From contig CAAGAO010000029.1 in NCBI GenBank assembly GCA_900767835.1, positions 1 to 64,000 of the forward strand: DNA of 64,000 nt. The letters are read 5' to 3'. Position 1 is the stretch's first letter, and every line of letters starts with the position of its first letter. The translations under genes and the position numbers were made by a program. Origin of the DNA: Clostridia bacterium (GTDB lineage: Bacteria > Bacillota > Clostridia > Christensenellales > UBA1242). Shown here piece by piece: positions 8,344 through 19,002 of the stretch. A model generated the notes under the pieces. That model had not been told where the DNA came from. It made no database searches and was given only the letters and a program-made list of their open reading frames with translations.

Positions 8344-11300
8344 TTAATTTACCATTAATTTACTTGTTTGTTCAATGAATTTTGCTGGTATTTTATTTTT
8401 CAATCTCCAAACAAAAGATATAGGCCTTGAGCCTTCATGTGAAACATAATCTGCAAAACCTAAAATTGAATAGTTCTCTGTCAAGCCAGTTTCATCGTTT
8501 CTGTTATTTCTTACGCAAATAAGTATTTTGTTATCAGTTTCTCTATGATGAATATATCTTTGACCAACTTTAGATGTAACATCTGTGCCATTTTGAGATT
8601 GCCAATGAAATAATTCATCATTAATAGAATAATCTTCATATCTCGTTTCTGGTGAATAATACTTTTCTGATTTATTTAATGTAACAAAAAATATATCTGT
8701 CTTTTGATTTTCAATATACCAAACTCCGGCCGTTAATGGATAATATGTATCCTCCGTATATATTCCATATCCAGCCAAAATTTGAGCATTAGAATAACTA
8801 GAATATAATTCTAATGGATTTTTACCATCTAACACTAATGGTGAATTTGTAATATCAATTTTTGAATAATTAAATTTTAATAATTCCAAAATTTCATCGT
8901 AATAGTCAGTGTTGATCAGACTATAAATACTTTCAAGCACATTGTTAAAACCAAGAGATTTTGGTGATTTTTGAGCTTCATAAGTATAATGAAGCATTAA
9001 TAAACATCGTTTATCATACTCAGTAATATCTGCAAGAGATTTGTTTTTAATTTTAGGTAATAAATATAATAGTTTTTTTATCCATGCTGTTGAATTTATT
9101 TGGGTAGCTCTCGCTAAAAAGTTTATAATTTTGTCATTATCTTTCAAATCTTTATTTTGTAAGCTTGTAAAAGAAATGCCCATTTTATATAGTTTGGCAG
9201 GGTTTAAGTTGTAATAGTTGAAAAAATTCGCATAACTAACAGGCAATCCACTATCATTTTCAAAATTATCATATTTTTCAATAATATTGTTTTTATTGTT
9301 AAAAGATTGTCGTATGTTGTTAAGGACATAATCTTTTGCTTTCTTTTCTAACGTTATAAAACAACCTTTAGGCAGGTTCGGAAACCCCATTTTAATTTCT
9401 GTTGAAATTGAACCAGCATTTACACCAAGCAAAGCTTGATATTTATCTGCATATCGATACTTCTTATTTGCTTGTCCAACATAATCCAAAACTGTTAAAC
9501 AGTCTTTGCCATCTGATAGTCTCAGACCTCTACCAAGTTGTTGTAAAAATACAGTTAAACTATCTGTTGGGCGTAAAAACAAAACGGTATTAACTTCCGG
9601 AATATCAATTCCTTCATTATACAAATCAACTACAAAAATAAATTTTATATCGCCATTAATCAATTTATTTTTCGCTGTAGCTCTATCTTCTTCGGAACTA
9701 TCAGAGTTCAGAGAGAGTGATGGAATATTGCAATCATTGAAAATTTTAGCCATATAATCAGCATGATTCTTACTTACGCAAAAACCTAAAGCCTTTACAT
9801 CATCAATATTGTTAAGATATTTATCTAAGGATTGAACAATCATGGAAGCCCTAGTTTTATTGAAAGATAAAACATTATCAAGTTCTTTTAAATCGTAGCC
9901 ACCTCTAGTCCATTTAACATCACTTAAATCAGTATCATCTGAAATACCAAAATAAGAAAACGGAACAAGTAAATTTCTATCAATTGATTCTGGCAATCTA
10001 ATTTCTGCTGAAATTTTTCCATTAAAATATTTTAATATATCTTTACCATCCATTCTTTCAGGGGTAGCTGTTAATCCTAAAAGAATTTTTGGGTTAAAAT
10101 GCGATAATAATCTTTGATAAGTATCTGCAGCTGCATGATGAAATTCGTCAACAACAATATAATCATAAAAATCTGAAGAAACACTTTCATACAGTTTTTT
10201 CGAATTAAAAGTTTGAATTGAAACAAATAAATTATCAAAACTAGGAGGAATTATTCCATCTACCATCAAATTTCCAAAATTATGATCCTTTAATACTGAT
10301 CTAAATTTTTTAATTGATTGTTCAAGTATTTCTTTTCTATGGGCAACAAACAAGAAGTTAACTTTTTGATTTTTATGTTCTGCCAAGAAACGGTTAAAAT
10401 CTAATGCTGAAATTATTGTTTTCCCGGTTCCAGTAGCTGCCACAACTAAATTTTTGTAATTTCCAAAATTTTCTCTTTCAACTTTTAATTTTTCTAAAAC
10501 GCGTTCTTGATAAGGATGGGGAATAATGTCTACAACATAAGGATTGTTTTCATTTTTCCTTGGATATTTTTCTTCATTTAGTGCTTGTCTTAGCTTTAAT
10601 TGGTCTTTTATTGTAAATGTTTCAAATTCATCATTGTGCCAATATACTTCAAATGTTCCACATATTTTATCAAAAACATCTTTCATTTCATGTTCAGTAA
10701 CTTTCACGTTCCATTCTGTGCCACTTGTTAAAGCCGCACTTGAAATATTTGAAGAACCCACATATGCTGTTGAAAAACCAGTTTTTCTTTTAAAAACATA
10801 ACTTTTTGCATGAAGCCTAGTAAATTTGGTGTTATACGAAATTTTTATTTCAGTATTATTTAGTTCTGCTAATTTTTCAATTGCTTTAGCATCAGTACTT
10901 CCGGTATAAGTAGTTGTAACTATTCTAAGTTTACCGTCATTGTCAGTAAATGTTTTCAAATCGTCAAACATTCTAACAATACCACTCCATTTTATAAAAG
11001 AAACAATAAAGTCTATTTCATCTGAACTTTCAATTTCTTTTTTCAACTCACTTAAAAACTGAGCATCTGTATTTGCCCCAGTAAAAATAAATGGTTCAGA
11101 GATTGAATAGTATGGGCGAGTTGGATATGTTGTTTTAACTGCTGCAATGTTGTTCTTTTTATTAACCAATGAATACAATATTTCTCCATTGCTATTAATC
11201 TTTTGAGTGTCGTAAAATTTATCATTAGTTTTATCTTCAATCTGAGAGATCAAGTTATTACAAAATTCTAATTGTTCTTCTACCGAACAATTAGAATCCT

Positions 11301-11460
11301 TTAAATCTTTTAGTCCGCTTTCCAAAACAGAAGAAAAATATTTAGATAATATTTGGGGTGCTTTTTCTTTATCTATTTTGTTTTTTTCAACTTGTATTGA
11401 TTCTTCATCAATACTGGATAATGCCTTATTAATAATTTGTTCATAAAGCCCAAATTCCAT
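8344..11460 (-). CDS. PLD-nuclease / SF2 helicase / DUF3427 protein
   Basis: 1038 residues. After an N-terminal helical part, a phospholipase-D-type domain carries His217-x-Lys219 with GSSNIS downstream (about 145-250). An SF2 helicase core follows: Walker A GTGKT (344-348), DEFH box (438-441), TATP (464-467) and motif VI QLGRGLR (641-647). The C-terminus, from about 900, matches the DUF3427 pattern (FHWQSQNGT, GQRYIHHR). This domain order is a known family often near restriction systems and suspected in DNA defence. Only one HxK motif is seen, so the nuclease would act as a dimer. It has its own AAGGAG site and lies 40 bp behind hsdR, as the last gene of the operon. Confidence 0.88.
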   Translation of the reverse strand: MEFGLYEQIINKALSSIDEESIQVEKNKIDKEKAPQILSKYFSSVLESGLKDLKDSNCSVEEQLEFCNNLISQIEDKTNDKFYDTQKINSNGEILYSLVNKKNNIAAVKTTYPTRPYYSISEPFIFTGANTDAQFLSELKKEIESSDEIDFIVSFIKWSGIVRMFDDLKTFTDNDGKLRIVTTTYTGSTDAKAIEKLAELNNTEIKISYNTKFTRLHAKSYVFKRKTGFSTAYVGSSNISSAALTSGTEWNVKVTEHEMKDVFDKICGTFEVYWHNDEFETFTIKDQLKLRQALNEEKYPRKNENNPYVVDIIPHPYQERVLEKLKVERENFGNYKNLVVAATGTGKTIISALDFNRFLAEHKNQKVNFLFVAHRKEILEQSIKKFRSVLKDHNFGNLMVDGIIPPSFDNLFVSIQTFNSKKLYESVSSDFYDYIVVDEFHHAAADTYQRLLSHFNPKILLGLTATPERMDGKDILKYFNGKISAEIRLPESIDRNLLVPFSYFGISDDTDLSDVKWTRGGYDLKELDNVLSFNKTRASMIVQSLDKYLNNIDDVKALGFCVSKNHADYMAKIFNDCNIPSLSLNSDSSEEDRATAKNKLINGDIKFIFVVDLYNEGIDIPEVNTVLFLRPTDSLTVFLQQLGRGLRLSDGKDCLTVLDYVGQANKKYRYADKYQALLGVNAGSISTEIKMGFPNLPKGCFITLEKKAKDYVLNNIRQSFNNKNNIIEKYDNFENDSGLPVSYANFFNYYNLNPAKLYKMGISFTSLQNKDLKDNDKIINFLARATQINSTAWIKKLLYLLPKIKNKSLADITEYDKRCLLMLHYTYEAQKSPKSLGFNNVLESIYSLINTDYYDEILELLKFNYSKIDITNSPLVLDGKNPLELYSSYSNAQILAGYGIYTEDTYYPLTAGVWYIENQKTDIFFVTLNKSEKYYSPETRYEDYSINDELFHWQSQNGTDVTSKVGQRYIHHRETDNKILICVRNNRNDETGLTENYSILGFADYVSHEGSRPISFVWRLKNKIPAKFIEQTSKLMVN

Positions 11461-11500
11461 GTAAAAACTCCTTAACCGACTATATAATTTTTGTTATATT

Positions 11501-14482
11501 TTAATTATTTCTTAAATCTTTATATATTTCGCTCATAAAAATTCCCATAACTTCTTTTTTCATATCTGGATTATTTAAAAGAAGAGAGAAGAAATCTTGA
11601 TTTTGTGATAAGCCTTCTATTAAGGCATCATCAACATCGTCAAAATATGAAAATTCAAAATCTTTTTGTGTATTATTTTTTGCGCTTTCTTTTAATTTTG
11701 ATGATTTCATAAGCAAATCTTTTATTTGAAGCATTGCCTTTATTGCGACATCATTATCATAACTTCTACCTGTTCTATTATTTATTTCTGCAATTATTTC
11801 AGAAAGATGTTTAACTTTGTCTTCCGTCAAATTAAATGTCTCCGCTGTAGGCAATTTAACGATAGGGTCAGATGTCAATGTTTCCTTTTTATGTTCATCT
11901 TCTTTCTTTTGTATAAAATTAGAAGCCTTAATTTTACCGGTCAAATCAAAACCCCCACCAGGATTTTTTATATTAACAAAAGATAGTAAATAAGTTAAGA
12001 ATAAGTATTTCTTATGCAGGTCAACATCTTCAAAACATGATACCTGAATAAGGAATTCATAAAATCTTACAAAATGCCTTATTACAGCCACTATTTCAAT
12101 TTGCTTTAACAATTCAAACTGGTGCAATTTTTGCTCAGCTCTTTGCAAATAAAATGTAAGTTGTTTTTTATCGCGAACATCGATGTTTTTCTTGTAAATA
12201 ATATTTGTAGCAACATCAATATCGTATGGATCTAATATCATATAACCATCTAGTTTTGCTTCTAGCTCATATACAGAACTTGCAGAAACTGAATTTGCAA
12301 GTAAGGTTGTAGTATAATAAGGACTAAAAGCATCAACAATTTCATCATAGGTGTTAACAAAATCAAGAATAAACGTTTTCTTTTCAAAAGGCGGACAGAT
12401 GCGGTTTAGCCTAGAAAATGTTTGAACTGCATTTACACCTCTCAATTTTTTAAGAACGTACATTGCACATAGTTTTGGCTGATCAAAACCGGTTTGATAT
12501 TTATTTGCAACAAGCAAAACATTAAATGCTTCGCTATCAAACATTTTTGGCAATTTTTCCTCAGAAAATCCATTCATATTACTTTCAGTGTATTCTCGTT
12601 CATCATCTGGCAGTTTTACTTTTCCAGAGAAAGCAACAAGTGCATGAATATTTGTATATCCTTTTTTTGTAACATAATCTTCAAATGCTTGTCTATATTT
12701 AACAGCACTTGCTCTTGAAGCAGTAACAACCATTGCTTTCGCCATTCCACCAAGTTCATTGATTACTGTTGTTCTAAAGTGTTCAACAATAACTTCAACT
12801 CTTTGTGCGATATTTGTTTCATGAAGTTCTACAAATCTTGCTATTTGCCTTTTTGCATCTACAGTTTTACATCTTGGATCTTCAGATATGTCTTTATTTA
12901 TTTGATAATAAGTTTTGTATTCAGTAAAGTTTTCCAAAACATCCAAAATAAAGCCTTCTTCAATTGCTTGTTTCATCGAATAAAGATGGAAGGCTTCTCT
13001 TTGTCCCTTTTTATTAACTCTACCAAACAAGTTTAATGTTGTAGGTTTTGGCGTGGCGGTAAAAGCAAACATAGAAACATTTGATTGTTTGCCATTTCTT
13101 GATATTTCATCAACAATCATATCTTCTGCATCATAAACACCATCATCGCTTACTGTAACATCACCAGAGCCTAATGTTTTGGTAATTGCAGCCATATCTT
13201 TGCCTGCAGTAGATGAATGTGCCTCATCAATAATAACAGCAAAATGTTTTTTGTTAAGATTTTTAACCGAATCCACTATGTATGGAAACTTTTGAATTGT
13301 TGTTGCAATAATTTTTACATTATTTTCAAGTGCAGACTTTAAATCAGCTGATGAACATTTATCATCCATTACTTTTATAACGCCAGACTTGTGTTCCATT
13401 CCTATAATTGCGGCTTGCAATTGCCTGTCAACAATAACACGATCCGTACAAATAATTATGTTGTCAAATATGATTTTGTTTTCATTGTCATGCAAAGATG
13501 TTAATCTGTGTGCAAGCCATGCTATTGAATTTGTTTTTCCAGAGCCAGCACTGTGTTGGATAAGATAATTTTGACTTGTTTTATTGGTTTGGAGGTCAGC
13601 TAAAGTTTTTCTAATTACATCTAATTGATGATATCTTGGGAATATCAAATTTTCTTTAACTTTTGTTTTTCCTGTCACTTCATCTGTTTCTTCTTTATGT
13701 TCAACAAAAATAAAATCATTAATAAGGCTAAGAATAGTATCTTTGGTTAAAATATCATCCCACATATAATGTACGGAATATTTATCTTGAAAAACAGGAT
13801 TTCCTTTGCCGGCGTTAATACCTTCGCCATTTCCCATATTGAAAGGCAAGAAGAATGTACTTTCTCCATTTAATTTAGTAGTCATATAAACTTCTTGCAA
13901 GTCCATAGCAAAATTAACAAGACATCCTGCCTTAAATAAGAATAATCTGTTTTTAGCATTCCTTTGAGTTCTATATTGATATATTGCATCTCCATATGAT
14001 TGTCCTGAAAAATTACATTTCAATTCAAAAGACATTATAGCAAAACCATTTAAGAATATTACAACATCAATTCTTTCTTCATCACTAATCCAAACTTCTT
14101 CCATTACAGAAAAGATATTTTTTTCGTACTTTTTAATGAGTTCTGTATTAAAACTTGTTGCTGGTTTTGTATACATTAAATCTAGGTGATAGTTTGATAT
14201 TTCAACGCCATGCTTCAAAACATATATTAGCCCTTTTTTAGGATTGGTTATTTCTGCATTAATATAATTTACAATGGTTTCTGCTGTAGCATCTTTGTAA
14301 ATTTTTATTAAAGCAGCCATTTCATTAGGTTGAGTGGAGTTCAAAAATTCAAACAGCATTTCTTTATCCATTGCAAAAAGACGGTCATATTTAACATTTT
14401 CTCTAATTCTATAACCATTTTGTTTCTTTAAAATATCTAATATAAATTTTTGATATTCTTTTTCGGTTAAAATGTTATTCAT
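11501..14482 (-). CDS. hsdR: type I restriction enzyme, R subunit
   Basis: 993 residues, normal for HsdR. The N-terminal nuclease shows the PD-(D/E)xK signature with Asp139 and Glu153-Leu-Lys155 (RIDVVIFL, MSFELK). The translocase motor has Walker A GSGKT (313-317) and DEAH (419-422), then SF2 motifs to about 720 and a helical C-terminus for docking on the methylase core. The ATG follows GGGAG and overlaps the preceding membrane-protein gene by 8 bp. It cleaves unmodified DNA after ATP-driven translocation when bound to HsdM2S. Activity here depends on whether the frameshifted HsdS still assembles. Confidence 0.95.
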   Translation of the reverse strand: MNNILTEKEYQKFILDILKKQNGYRIRENVKYDRLFAMDKEMLFEFLNSTQPNEMAALIKIYKDATAETIVNYINAEITNPKKGLIYVLKHGVEISNYHLDLMYTKPATSFNTELIKKYEKNIFSVMEEVWISDEERIDVVIFLNGFAIMSFELKCNFSGQSYGDAIYQYRTQRNAKNRLFLFKAGCLVNFAMDLQEVYMTTKLNGESTFFLPFNMGNGEGINAGKGNPVFQDKYSVHYMWDDILTKDTILSLINDFIFVEHKEETDEVTGKTKVKENLIFPRYHQLDVIRKTLADLQTNKTSQNYLIQHSAGSGKTNSIAWLAHRLTSLHDNENKIIFDNIIICTDRVIVDRQLQAAIIGMEHKSGVIKVMDDKCSSADLKSALENNVKIIATTIQKFPYIVDSVKNLNKKHFAVIIDEAHSSTAGKDMAAITKTLGSGDVTVSDDGVYDAEDMIVDEISRNGKQSNVSMFAFTATPKPTTLNLFGRVNKKGQREAFHLYSMKQAIEEGFILDVLENFTEYKTYYQINKDISEDPRCKTVDAKRQIARFVELHETNIAQRVEVIVEHFRTTVINELGGMAKAMVVTASRASAVKYRQAFEDYVTKKGYTNIHALVAFSGKVKLPDDEREYTESNMNGFSEEKLPKMFDSEAFNVLLVANKYQTGFDQPKLCAMYVLKKLRGVNAVQTFSRLNRICPPFEKKTFILDFVNTYDEIVDAFSPYYTTTLLANSVSASSVYELEAKLDGYMILDPYDIDVATNIIYKKNIDVRDKKQLTFYLQRAEQKLHQFELLKQIEIVAVIRHFVRFYEFLIQVSCFEDVDLHKKYLFLTYLLSFVNIKNPGGGFDLTGKIKASNFIQKKEDEHKKETLTSDPIVKLPTAETFNLTEDKVKHLSEIIAEINNRTGRSYDNDVAIKAMLQIKDLLMKSSKLKESAKNNTQKDFEFSYFDDVDDALIEGLSQNQDFFSLLLNNPDMKKEVMGIFMSEIYKDLRNN

Positions 14483-15365
14483 GTTTTTCTCCCTTAAAAT
14501 ATTCTAATTCTCTTGGCAACTCAATACGCGTATTTTCAAATTCTTCACATAAATTTTCCGAATGCATATCAAACGCATAATAATTGTTTAACACATCGCG
14601 TCCAACAATAGTAATATTTTTCAAAATTTGAATTTCTTTATCATAATAGCTTATTTGCAACTGTATTTTACCATCTTTTTCCAAAACAACATTTTTTAAT
14701 GAATAATATGTATTATGAATTATAATGTCTGTTACAAATATAATTGATTTGCTAATATTATGTAAATATAATACAAATGACTGACATTTAAAATCATCTT
14801 GTTTATTAATATCAATAAATTCAATTTTTACATTTTGATCTAATCTATAACTTTTTAAATAGTTTTTCAAATAAGGTTTTACTTTATTTTTTTCTTCCTC
14901 TTTTCTATCTTTATCAGATTTCCTTATAGTCCATGCAACGCCAACAAGGGTGAGTAGCCCACCATAAACTGCTGAAACAATCGGTATAACTACTTGTTGC
15001 AAGCTTTCATTTGGGATAATGTATATTAAATAAATAGTTAAAGCAACTCCCACAATAAAATCTTGAATTAAACCAAATTTTAATTGTGAATCTCCATTTA
15101 TAAAGGCTTTAGATAAATTATAGAATATGATAACCATTATCAACCCACTAAGGATAAATTTCCATGTTAGATTATTGATAATAAATGTCATATAAAAACA
15201 ATCACAAAGCCAATAGAATAAACATAAAATGGCAAATCTTTGATTAACTATTTTATTTTGTTCTTCAGTTGGGTTAATTCTTTTTGCCACAAAATTTTTA
15301 ATTGCATATAAGCCAACTGGCACCATTAAAATTATCAATCCAAATATTAACCATTGCCACCACAT
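14475..15365 (-). CDS. multi-pass membrane protein inside the R-M operon
   Basis: 296 residues with about five membrane segments in the first 150 (WWQWLIFGLIILMVPVGLYA; LCLFYWLCDCFYMTFII; FILSGLIMVIIFYNL; FIVGVALTIYLIYII; VVIPIVSAVYGGLLTLVGVA) and a soluble C-terminal domain of about 130 residues. TAAGGAGG precedes ATG, and the gene overlaps hsdR by 8 bp, so expression is tied to restriction. I recognise no enzymatic motif. The tight overlap between hsdS and hsdR suggests a role linked to this defence operon, for example sensing phage at the membrane, but that is inference. Confidence 0.7.
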   Translation of the reverse strand: MWWQWLIFGLIILMVPVGLYAIKNFVAKRINPTEEQNKIVNQRFAILCLFYWLCDCFYMTFIINNLTWKFILSGLIMVIIFYNLSKAFINGDSQLKFGLIQDFIVGVALTIYLIYIIPNESLQQVVIPIVSAVYGGLLTLVGVAWTIRKSDKDRKEEEKNKVKPYLKNYLKSYRLDQNVKIEFIDINKQDDFKCQSFVLYLHNISKSIIFVTDIIIHNTYYSLKNVVLEKDGKIQLQISYYDKEIQILKNITIVGRDVLNNYYAFDMHSENLCEEFENTRIELPRELEYFKGEKHE

Positions 15366-15377
15366 AAAATTTCCTCC

Positions 15378-16528
15378 TTAAGCGTTTTTAACTTCTTTTT
15401 TCCCGGTAACATATTCATAGATTAAAGATTTTTTATACTCTTCAATTATCTCTACTTGTTCTTTTTTATTTTTGATAATCTCATCAATTCAGCACATTTA
15501 TTGTCTAAATAATTTGCAATCTCTTTTTGCTCTTGGATTGGTGGTCTAGGTATTAATATATTTTTCATATCTTGCCAATTTGTTGTCCACAAATCATCAA
15601 CAATTCCGTGTCCCCATTTATAAAACTCATCAGCAAATTTTACTGTGTGAAAAAGCCAATTATAGTATCTTGCATTCATGTTTGTAAGGGGACATAAAAC
15701 TGTATTAATTAAAGAAACTGATCCTTCTGTAAAAGCGATACCACACGAGCCACGCCTATCAGATCTGCTATTGATAACAAAATCCCCTTTACAAACTAAT
15801 CTCCTATCATCGTGTGCGTCTGATTTTGCTACGCATTCTAACTGCTGTACTACTCCCTGCATTGTAACAGATAAAGGTGGATAATCACGGTCATTAACTT
15901 TTGAATTTCTTAATTTATATATTGCAGCAATTCTTGATACAACCCAATGTCTTGGAATTTTACCAAACCATTGTCTTACGTTGCAATTATAATCAGCGGT
16001 TGAATTTAATCCTTTTGTTACAGCTTCAGTAATAACCGATTTCTTATAGTTTTCTAGTATATCTATTTGTTCTTGCAAATCTTTTGTTATACCATCGATT
16101 TCCGCACATGTTTCATCTAAAAAATTTGCTATTGTCTTTTGTCTGTATAAATTGTTTGGAAGATAAATTTTTCTATTTCCATATTCAGAAAAGTAAATGT
16201 GAGGTATAGTTGTTTTATCTATAGATTCATTTAAATTCAATGACATGATACAATACTTTAACCAATGTATATCTATATTCTTTTTAGGTATAATATAGGA
16301 CATTGTTCCAATCAATGAAGAATTTTTTGGATAAATTGTAATTCTTCCAACTCCAGCCCCATCTTTAACGATTCCAAGATATTCTTTATTCATAGATTTA
16401 AATTTATAGAATCCTAATAAACCGCTTGCTCCAAATATTTTAAAATAATTGTCATTATCACTAATATATTCTGTTGATATATTTGAATTAAATGAATAAC
16501 AAACATATTTTAATTTTGATTTTTTCAT
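15378..16528 (-). pseudogene. hsdS: type I specificity subunit with C-terminal frameshift
   Basis: As read, the frame runs 16528 to 15452 (358 residues). It has a first target-recognition domain, the central conserved repeat (FLDETCAEIDGI, ILENYKKSVITEAVTKGL), a second recognition domain, and the start of the distal repeat (YLDNKCAEL). There a base is missing near 15488. Inserting one A gives AEIDEII and continues for 33 more residues with the expected EYKKSLIYEYVTGKKEV tail, ending at 15378. The protein thus loses the distal helix that pairs with the central one and contacts HsdM. AGGTGG before ATG at 16528 sets the start. It could be a truncated functional subunit, a lesion or an assembly error. 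Confidence 0.8.
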
Positions 16529-16538
16529 TCTGTACCAC

Positions 16539-18644
16539 CTAAAACAACCCATTAATTTTCTCGCGAACTTGTTTTTCTAATTCTTGAAATTTAGCAAGCA
16601 ATTCTTCACTTGGAGTTGGTTCTTTATATTCATAAAAATATCTTGTGAAAGGAATTTCTGCACCAATTTTTATTGTCTTTTCACCGTTATCTTCATCCCA
16701 AGTTGCAGTTTCACTTTTGCCCTCAAAAAATGCTTTTGCATCTGGAATATGTGGTAAAACTTCGCGTGCCATATATGTATTGATATCTTCTTCAAATTCC
16801 ACAATTTCTGTGTCTTTTGATTCTTTATCATAGATAATATTACCTTTTTTATCTTTATGAATTTCAGCCTTTTTATCCATCTCGGATAAACCATCAATAA
16901 CTTTATTTATTATTTTATTATCAAAATTCTTTAATACATTTGTTATAACCGGTTCAAAATCAGATAATTTATAATATATTTTCTCATTTAAATTAGCTTT
17001 AAGTGTTTCTAAAATTTTATCGTATATAGGTTTATTTTTATAAAACTCTTCTAGTTTTTTCTTTTCTTTATCTGTCAATGGCTCTAATTTGTTCTCAAAT
17101 TCAAATACTTTTCCTTCGTCATAAATAAATGATAAAGAACCTTTTGTAAGCATTTGTTCAATTCGCTCTTCAGTTATTGCATAACTTCTTTGTAGAGGTT
17201 GCATAACGGTATATTCTTTATATAAAAACTCTTCATTTTTATAAATCTTACAATATTTGTTTTCTACAAAATCTGCATATAGATGAGCAATCTTTTTTCT
17301 ATCTTCTGGTTTTATTTCATTCTTTTTATTGCCAGCTGCTTTACGAAGTTTATGATATATTTCTGCCGCATTAATAAGTTGAATTTTACCTTTTCTTTCT
17401 GACCTTTTATTTTTTGATAAAATCCACACATAGGTTTGAATTCCGGTATTATAGAAAAGATCGGTAGGAAGGGCGATAATTGCTTCAATTAAATCGCTTT
17501 CAATCATCCATCTTCTAATTTGACTTTCTCCAGAAGCTGTGTTACCAGTGAAAAGTGGTGAACCATTTGCTATAATAGCTGCACGTCCAAGTTTATCATC
17601 CATTTTGTTTATTGCGGACTGCATAAAAATAAGTTGAGAATCTCCACCACTAGGAAGGCCGTGTCCCCAGCGACCATTTTCACCTTTAAGAGCTTCATCA
17701 CGAACGGCTTTTTCCTGACCTTCTTTTGCATCTTTTCCGGACCAAGTAGTACCAAATGGAGGATTTTCTATTACAAAACGCATTTTTATATCTTTAAAAC
17801 AATCTGTTTTAAATGTATCTACATGTTTAAAGTTTTCTGCATCTTGTCCTTTAATAAGCATTTCCGCAAGTCCAACGGCATATGATTGGCCCATAAACTC
17901 TTGACCAAACAACTTCACATCCGCTGTTGGGTTATAGTGTTTAATATAATTGTAAGCAGTAGATAGCATGCCCCCAGTCCCACAAGCTTGGTCACAAACT
18001 GTAATAACTTTTCTATTGTCAAATATATCATCACAGCCTTCAGCCATAAGTATTTCTACAAGCATTTTAATAATATCTCTGCCTGTATAAAACTGTCCGG
18101 CATCAACATTTTGATAAAACTTACCAATAAGGTGTTCAAAAATGTATCCCATTTTTATGCTATCGTATGTTTTGATACTTAAATCCAAATCAGAGAACGC
18201 TTCAACAACTGTATATAAACAGCCGTCCTTATCCATTTTGTCAATATGTTTATTTATCTCAAGTTCAGTAAAGATATCTTGAACGTTAGTAGAAAAACCA
18301 TTTATGTAATTTTTAAAATTATCTGCAATATGATTAGGGTCATTACAAAGTTCTTTTAAACTATATTCACTTGTATTATAGAATTGAAATCCCGATATTC
18401 TATACAACGCTTTGGCTGGAAATGATGGATTTTGTTTATATGCTTTTATAACTTTTCCTTTTGTAGATTCTAATGCGCATTCCAATCTTCTAAGAATTGT
18501 CATAGGAATAACAACATCTCCGTATTTATCTGGCATATATGATCCACGCAATTTATTTGCAATAGACCAAATAAAGTTGGCTTCTTGTGTTACATCAATT
18601 GGATTCTCATCCCACATTGTATCTAAAATTTTATTATCTGTCAT
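16539..18644 (-). CDS. hsdM: type I DNA methyltransferase, M subunit
   Basis: 701 residues: a helical N-terminal HsdM domain (about 20-160), an N6-adenine methyltransferase domain with SAM-binding GTGGM (222-226) and catalytic NPPF (294-297), and a longer than usual C-terminal part (about 500-701) ending in PTPSEELLAKFQELEKQVRE. It methylates adenine in the host copy of the recognition site when joined to HsdS. GGAGT before ATG. It starts 5 bp after the XRE regulator and overlaps the untranslated start region of hsdS, forming one operon. Confidence 0.95.
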   Translation of the reverse strand: MTDNKILDTMWDENPIDVTQEANFIWSIANKLRGSYMPDKYGDVVIPMTILRRLECALESTKGKVIKAYKQNPSFPAKALYRISGFQFYNTSEYSLKELCNDPNHIADNFKNYINGFSTNVQDIFTELEINKHIDKMDKDGCLYTVVEAFSDLDLSIKTYDSIKMGYIFEHLIGKFYQNVDAGQFYTGRDIIKMLVEILMAEGCDDIFDNRKVITVCDQACGTGGMLSTAYNYIKHYNPTADVKLFGQEFMGQSYAVGLAEMLIKGQDAENFKHVDTFKTDCFKDIKMRFVIENPPFGTTWSGKDAKEGQEKAVRDEALKGENGRWGHGLPSGGDSQLIFMQSAINKMDDKLGRAAIIANGSPLFTGNTASGESQIRRWMIESDLIEAIIALPTDLFYNTGIQTYVWILSKNKRSERKGKIQLINAAEIYHKLRKAAGNKKNEIKPEDRKKIAHLYADFVENKYCKIYKNEEFLYKEYTVMQPLQRSYAITEERIEQMLTKGSLSFIYDEGKVFEFENKLEPLTDKEKKKLEEFYKNKPIYDKILETLKANLNEKIYYKLSDFEPVITNVLKNFDNKIINKVIDGLSEMDKKAEIHKDKKGNIIYDKESKDTEIVEFEEDINTYMAREVLPHIPDAKAFFEGKSETATWDEDNGEKTIKIGAEIPFTRYFYEYKEPTPSEELLAKFQELEKQVREKINGLF

Positions 18645-18648
18645 AAAT

Positions 18649-18954
18649 TTACTCCTTGTTGTTCCTTATTTTCTCTATCCATTCCGGGGCGTTAATGATT
18701 GTTTCTTTAATATCTAATGGTATGTCTTCCACAACTTTTGCAGCCAAATCAAATAATTTATTTCGCTGTTCTTTATTTAATTTCAAACATTCTGCTATAT
18801 CGTTAAGTCGTTTATAGTTTTGCGGTGGCTTTGTATTGCCTTGTTCAATATCCCACAAGTAAGGTTTAGAACAACCACAAAAATTAGCAAGTTGCTGCAA
18901 ACTTACCTGACCTCTACATTTATTCAAATATTTACCAAAGTCGTTATTTTTCAT
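18649..18954 (-). CDS. XRE-family regulator of the R-M operon
   Basis: 101 residues from ATG at 18954, chosen because CGGAG precedes it. The longer frame adds 16 residues without a ribosome binding site. Helix-turn-helix at about 15-55 (VSLQQLANFCGCSKPYLWDI, EQGNTKPP), then a tail rich in charged helices. As first gene of the hsdM-S-R operon it resembles the controller proteins that delay restriction or repress the operon. A symmetric GTAAATA/TATTTAC site lies just upstream. Confidence 0.85.
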   Translation of the reverse strand: MKNNDFGKYLNKCRGQVSLQQLANFCGCSKPYLWDIEQGNTKPPQNYKRLNDIAECLKLNKEQRNKLFDLAAKVVEDIPLDIKETIINAPEWIEKIRNNKE

Positions 18955-18964
18955 TATTTTCTCC

Positions 18965-18990
18965 GTAAATACGTTAGTTAACATATTTAC
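18965..18990. promoter_or_regulatory. candidate operator of the R-M operon
   Basis: GTAAATA and TATTTAC form a perfect 7-bp inverted repeat separated by 12 bases, about 11 bp upstream of the XRE start and next to an AT-rich -10-like TTATTATG on the minus strand. The position suits autoregulation by the XRE protein. Confidence 0.5.
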
Positions 18991-19002
18991 ATAATAACAC
19001 AT

